Origin: CAYYGL01 sp964471235
GTDB lineage: Bacteria > Calditrichota > Calditrichia > RBG-13-44-9 > J075
Length of the DNA stretch: 32,331 nt
NCBI GenBank assembly: GCA_964471235.1
Contig: CAYYGL010000033.1
Span: 1-32,331, forward strand
Reading direction: 5' to 3'
Part shown: positions 32,257 to 32,331 of the stretch, piece after piece
How the letters are laid out: each line of letters starts with the position of its first letter
Position numbering within the stretch: the first letter of the stretch is position 1
Program-made: the position numbers and the translations under genes
Notes under the pieces: generated by a model
Databases searched by the model: none
What the model saw: only the letters and a program-made list of their open reading frames with translations
Told to the model about the DNA's origin: nothing

Positions 32257-32331
32257 GAAAAAACAACCACTGAACCATGAAGAAGAACGAATGAAATATA
32301 AAACATCAAATTTGCAGGGATAGCTGAATAG

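Overview
The window looks like chromosomal DNA from a bacterium of the FCB superphylum, most likely a Calditrichota- or KSB1-like lineage. Two large secreted proteins end in the NPFNP / 'ASGIY-YRL' C-terminal sorting module typical of that group. There are also many lipoproteins, an HzsA-related cytochrome, a DUF3570/DUF4266 pair and a tRNA with encoded CCA. The phylum assignment is inference. No rRNA, IS transposase, prophage or CRISPR array is visible.

Region 1 (1-3300) is an AT-rich accessory patch. Two sites with integron attC architecture (493-567 and 1419-1520) follow a DNA methyltransferase (cut by the window edge) and a CPBP intramembrane protease, so these two genes appear to be integron gene cassettes. 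A RelE-type toxin-antitoxin pair follows, then a remnant of a DUF4185-like gene, then a VapBC pair on the minus strand whose toxin carries a one-base frameshift. No integrase is visible.

Region 2 (3465-12620) holds core and repair genes. On the minus strand is a large EndoQ-UvrD fusion with three sliding-clamp-like peptides. On the plus strand are serC, a small lipoprotein, a decayed Ser/Thr kinase, a crotonase-family enzyme, an FG-GAP/VCBS surface protein and tRNA-Leu(CAA) with a clear promoter and terminator.

Region 3 (12687-21005) is mostly metabolic. It contains an esterase (minus), a YbhB/PEBP protein with two possible starts, a thiolase-fold enzyme lacking the nucleophilic cysteine paired with a DUF35 partner, and a DUF3179 lipoprotein interrupted by an in-frame TGA exactly where the family has a conserved cysteine. 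That TGA is followed by a hairpin placed like a bacterial SECIS, so this is probably a selenoprotein. A TPR protein (minus) and an uncharacterised 330-residue protein in an operon with fumarylacetoacetase complete the region.

Region 4 (21040-32331) has a coiled-coil membrane protein with 21-bp tandem repeats (minus), a TlpA-like thioredoxin lipoprotein/periplasmic protein coupled to glgA (plus), and then a long minus-strand run. That run goes from an HzsA-related di-heme lipoprotein through a small anchored protein, DUF4266 lipoprotein and DUF3570 outer-membrane protein to an NHL-repeat secreted protein that ends at a strong terminator. A GC-rich palindromic element closes the window.

The best candidates for something new are the TGA-containing DUF3179 gene, the attC-flanked cassettes, the clamp-motif-rich EndoQ-UvrD fusion and the Cys-less thiolase/DUF35 pair.
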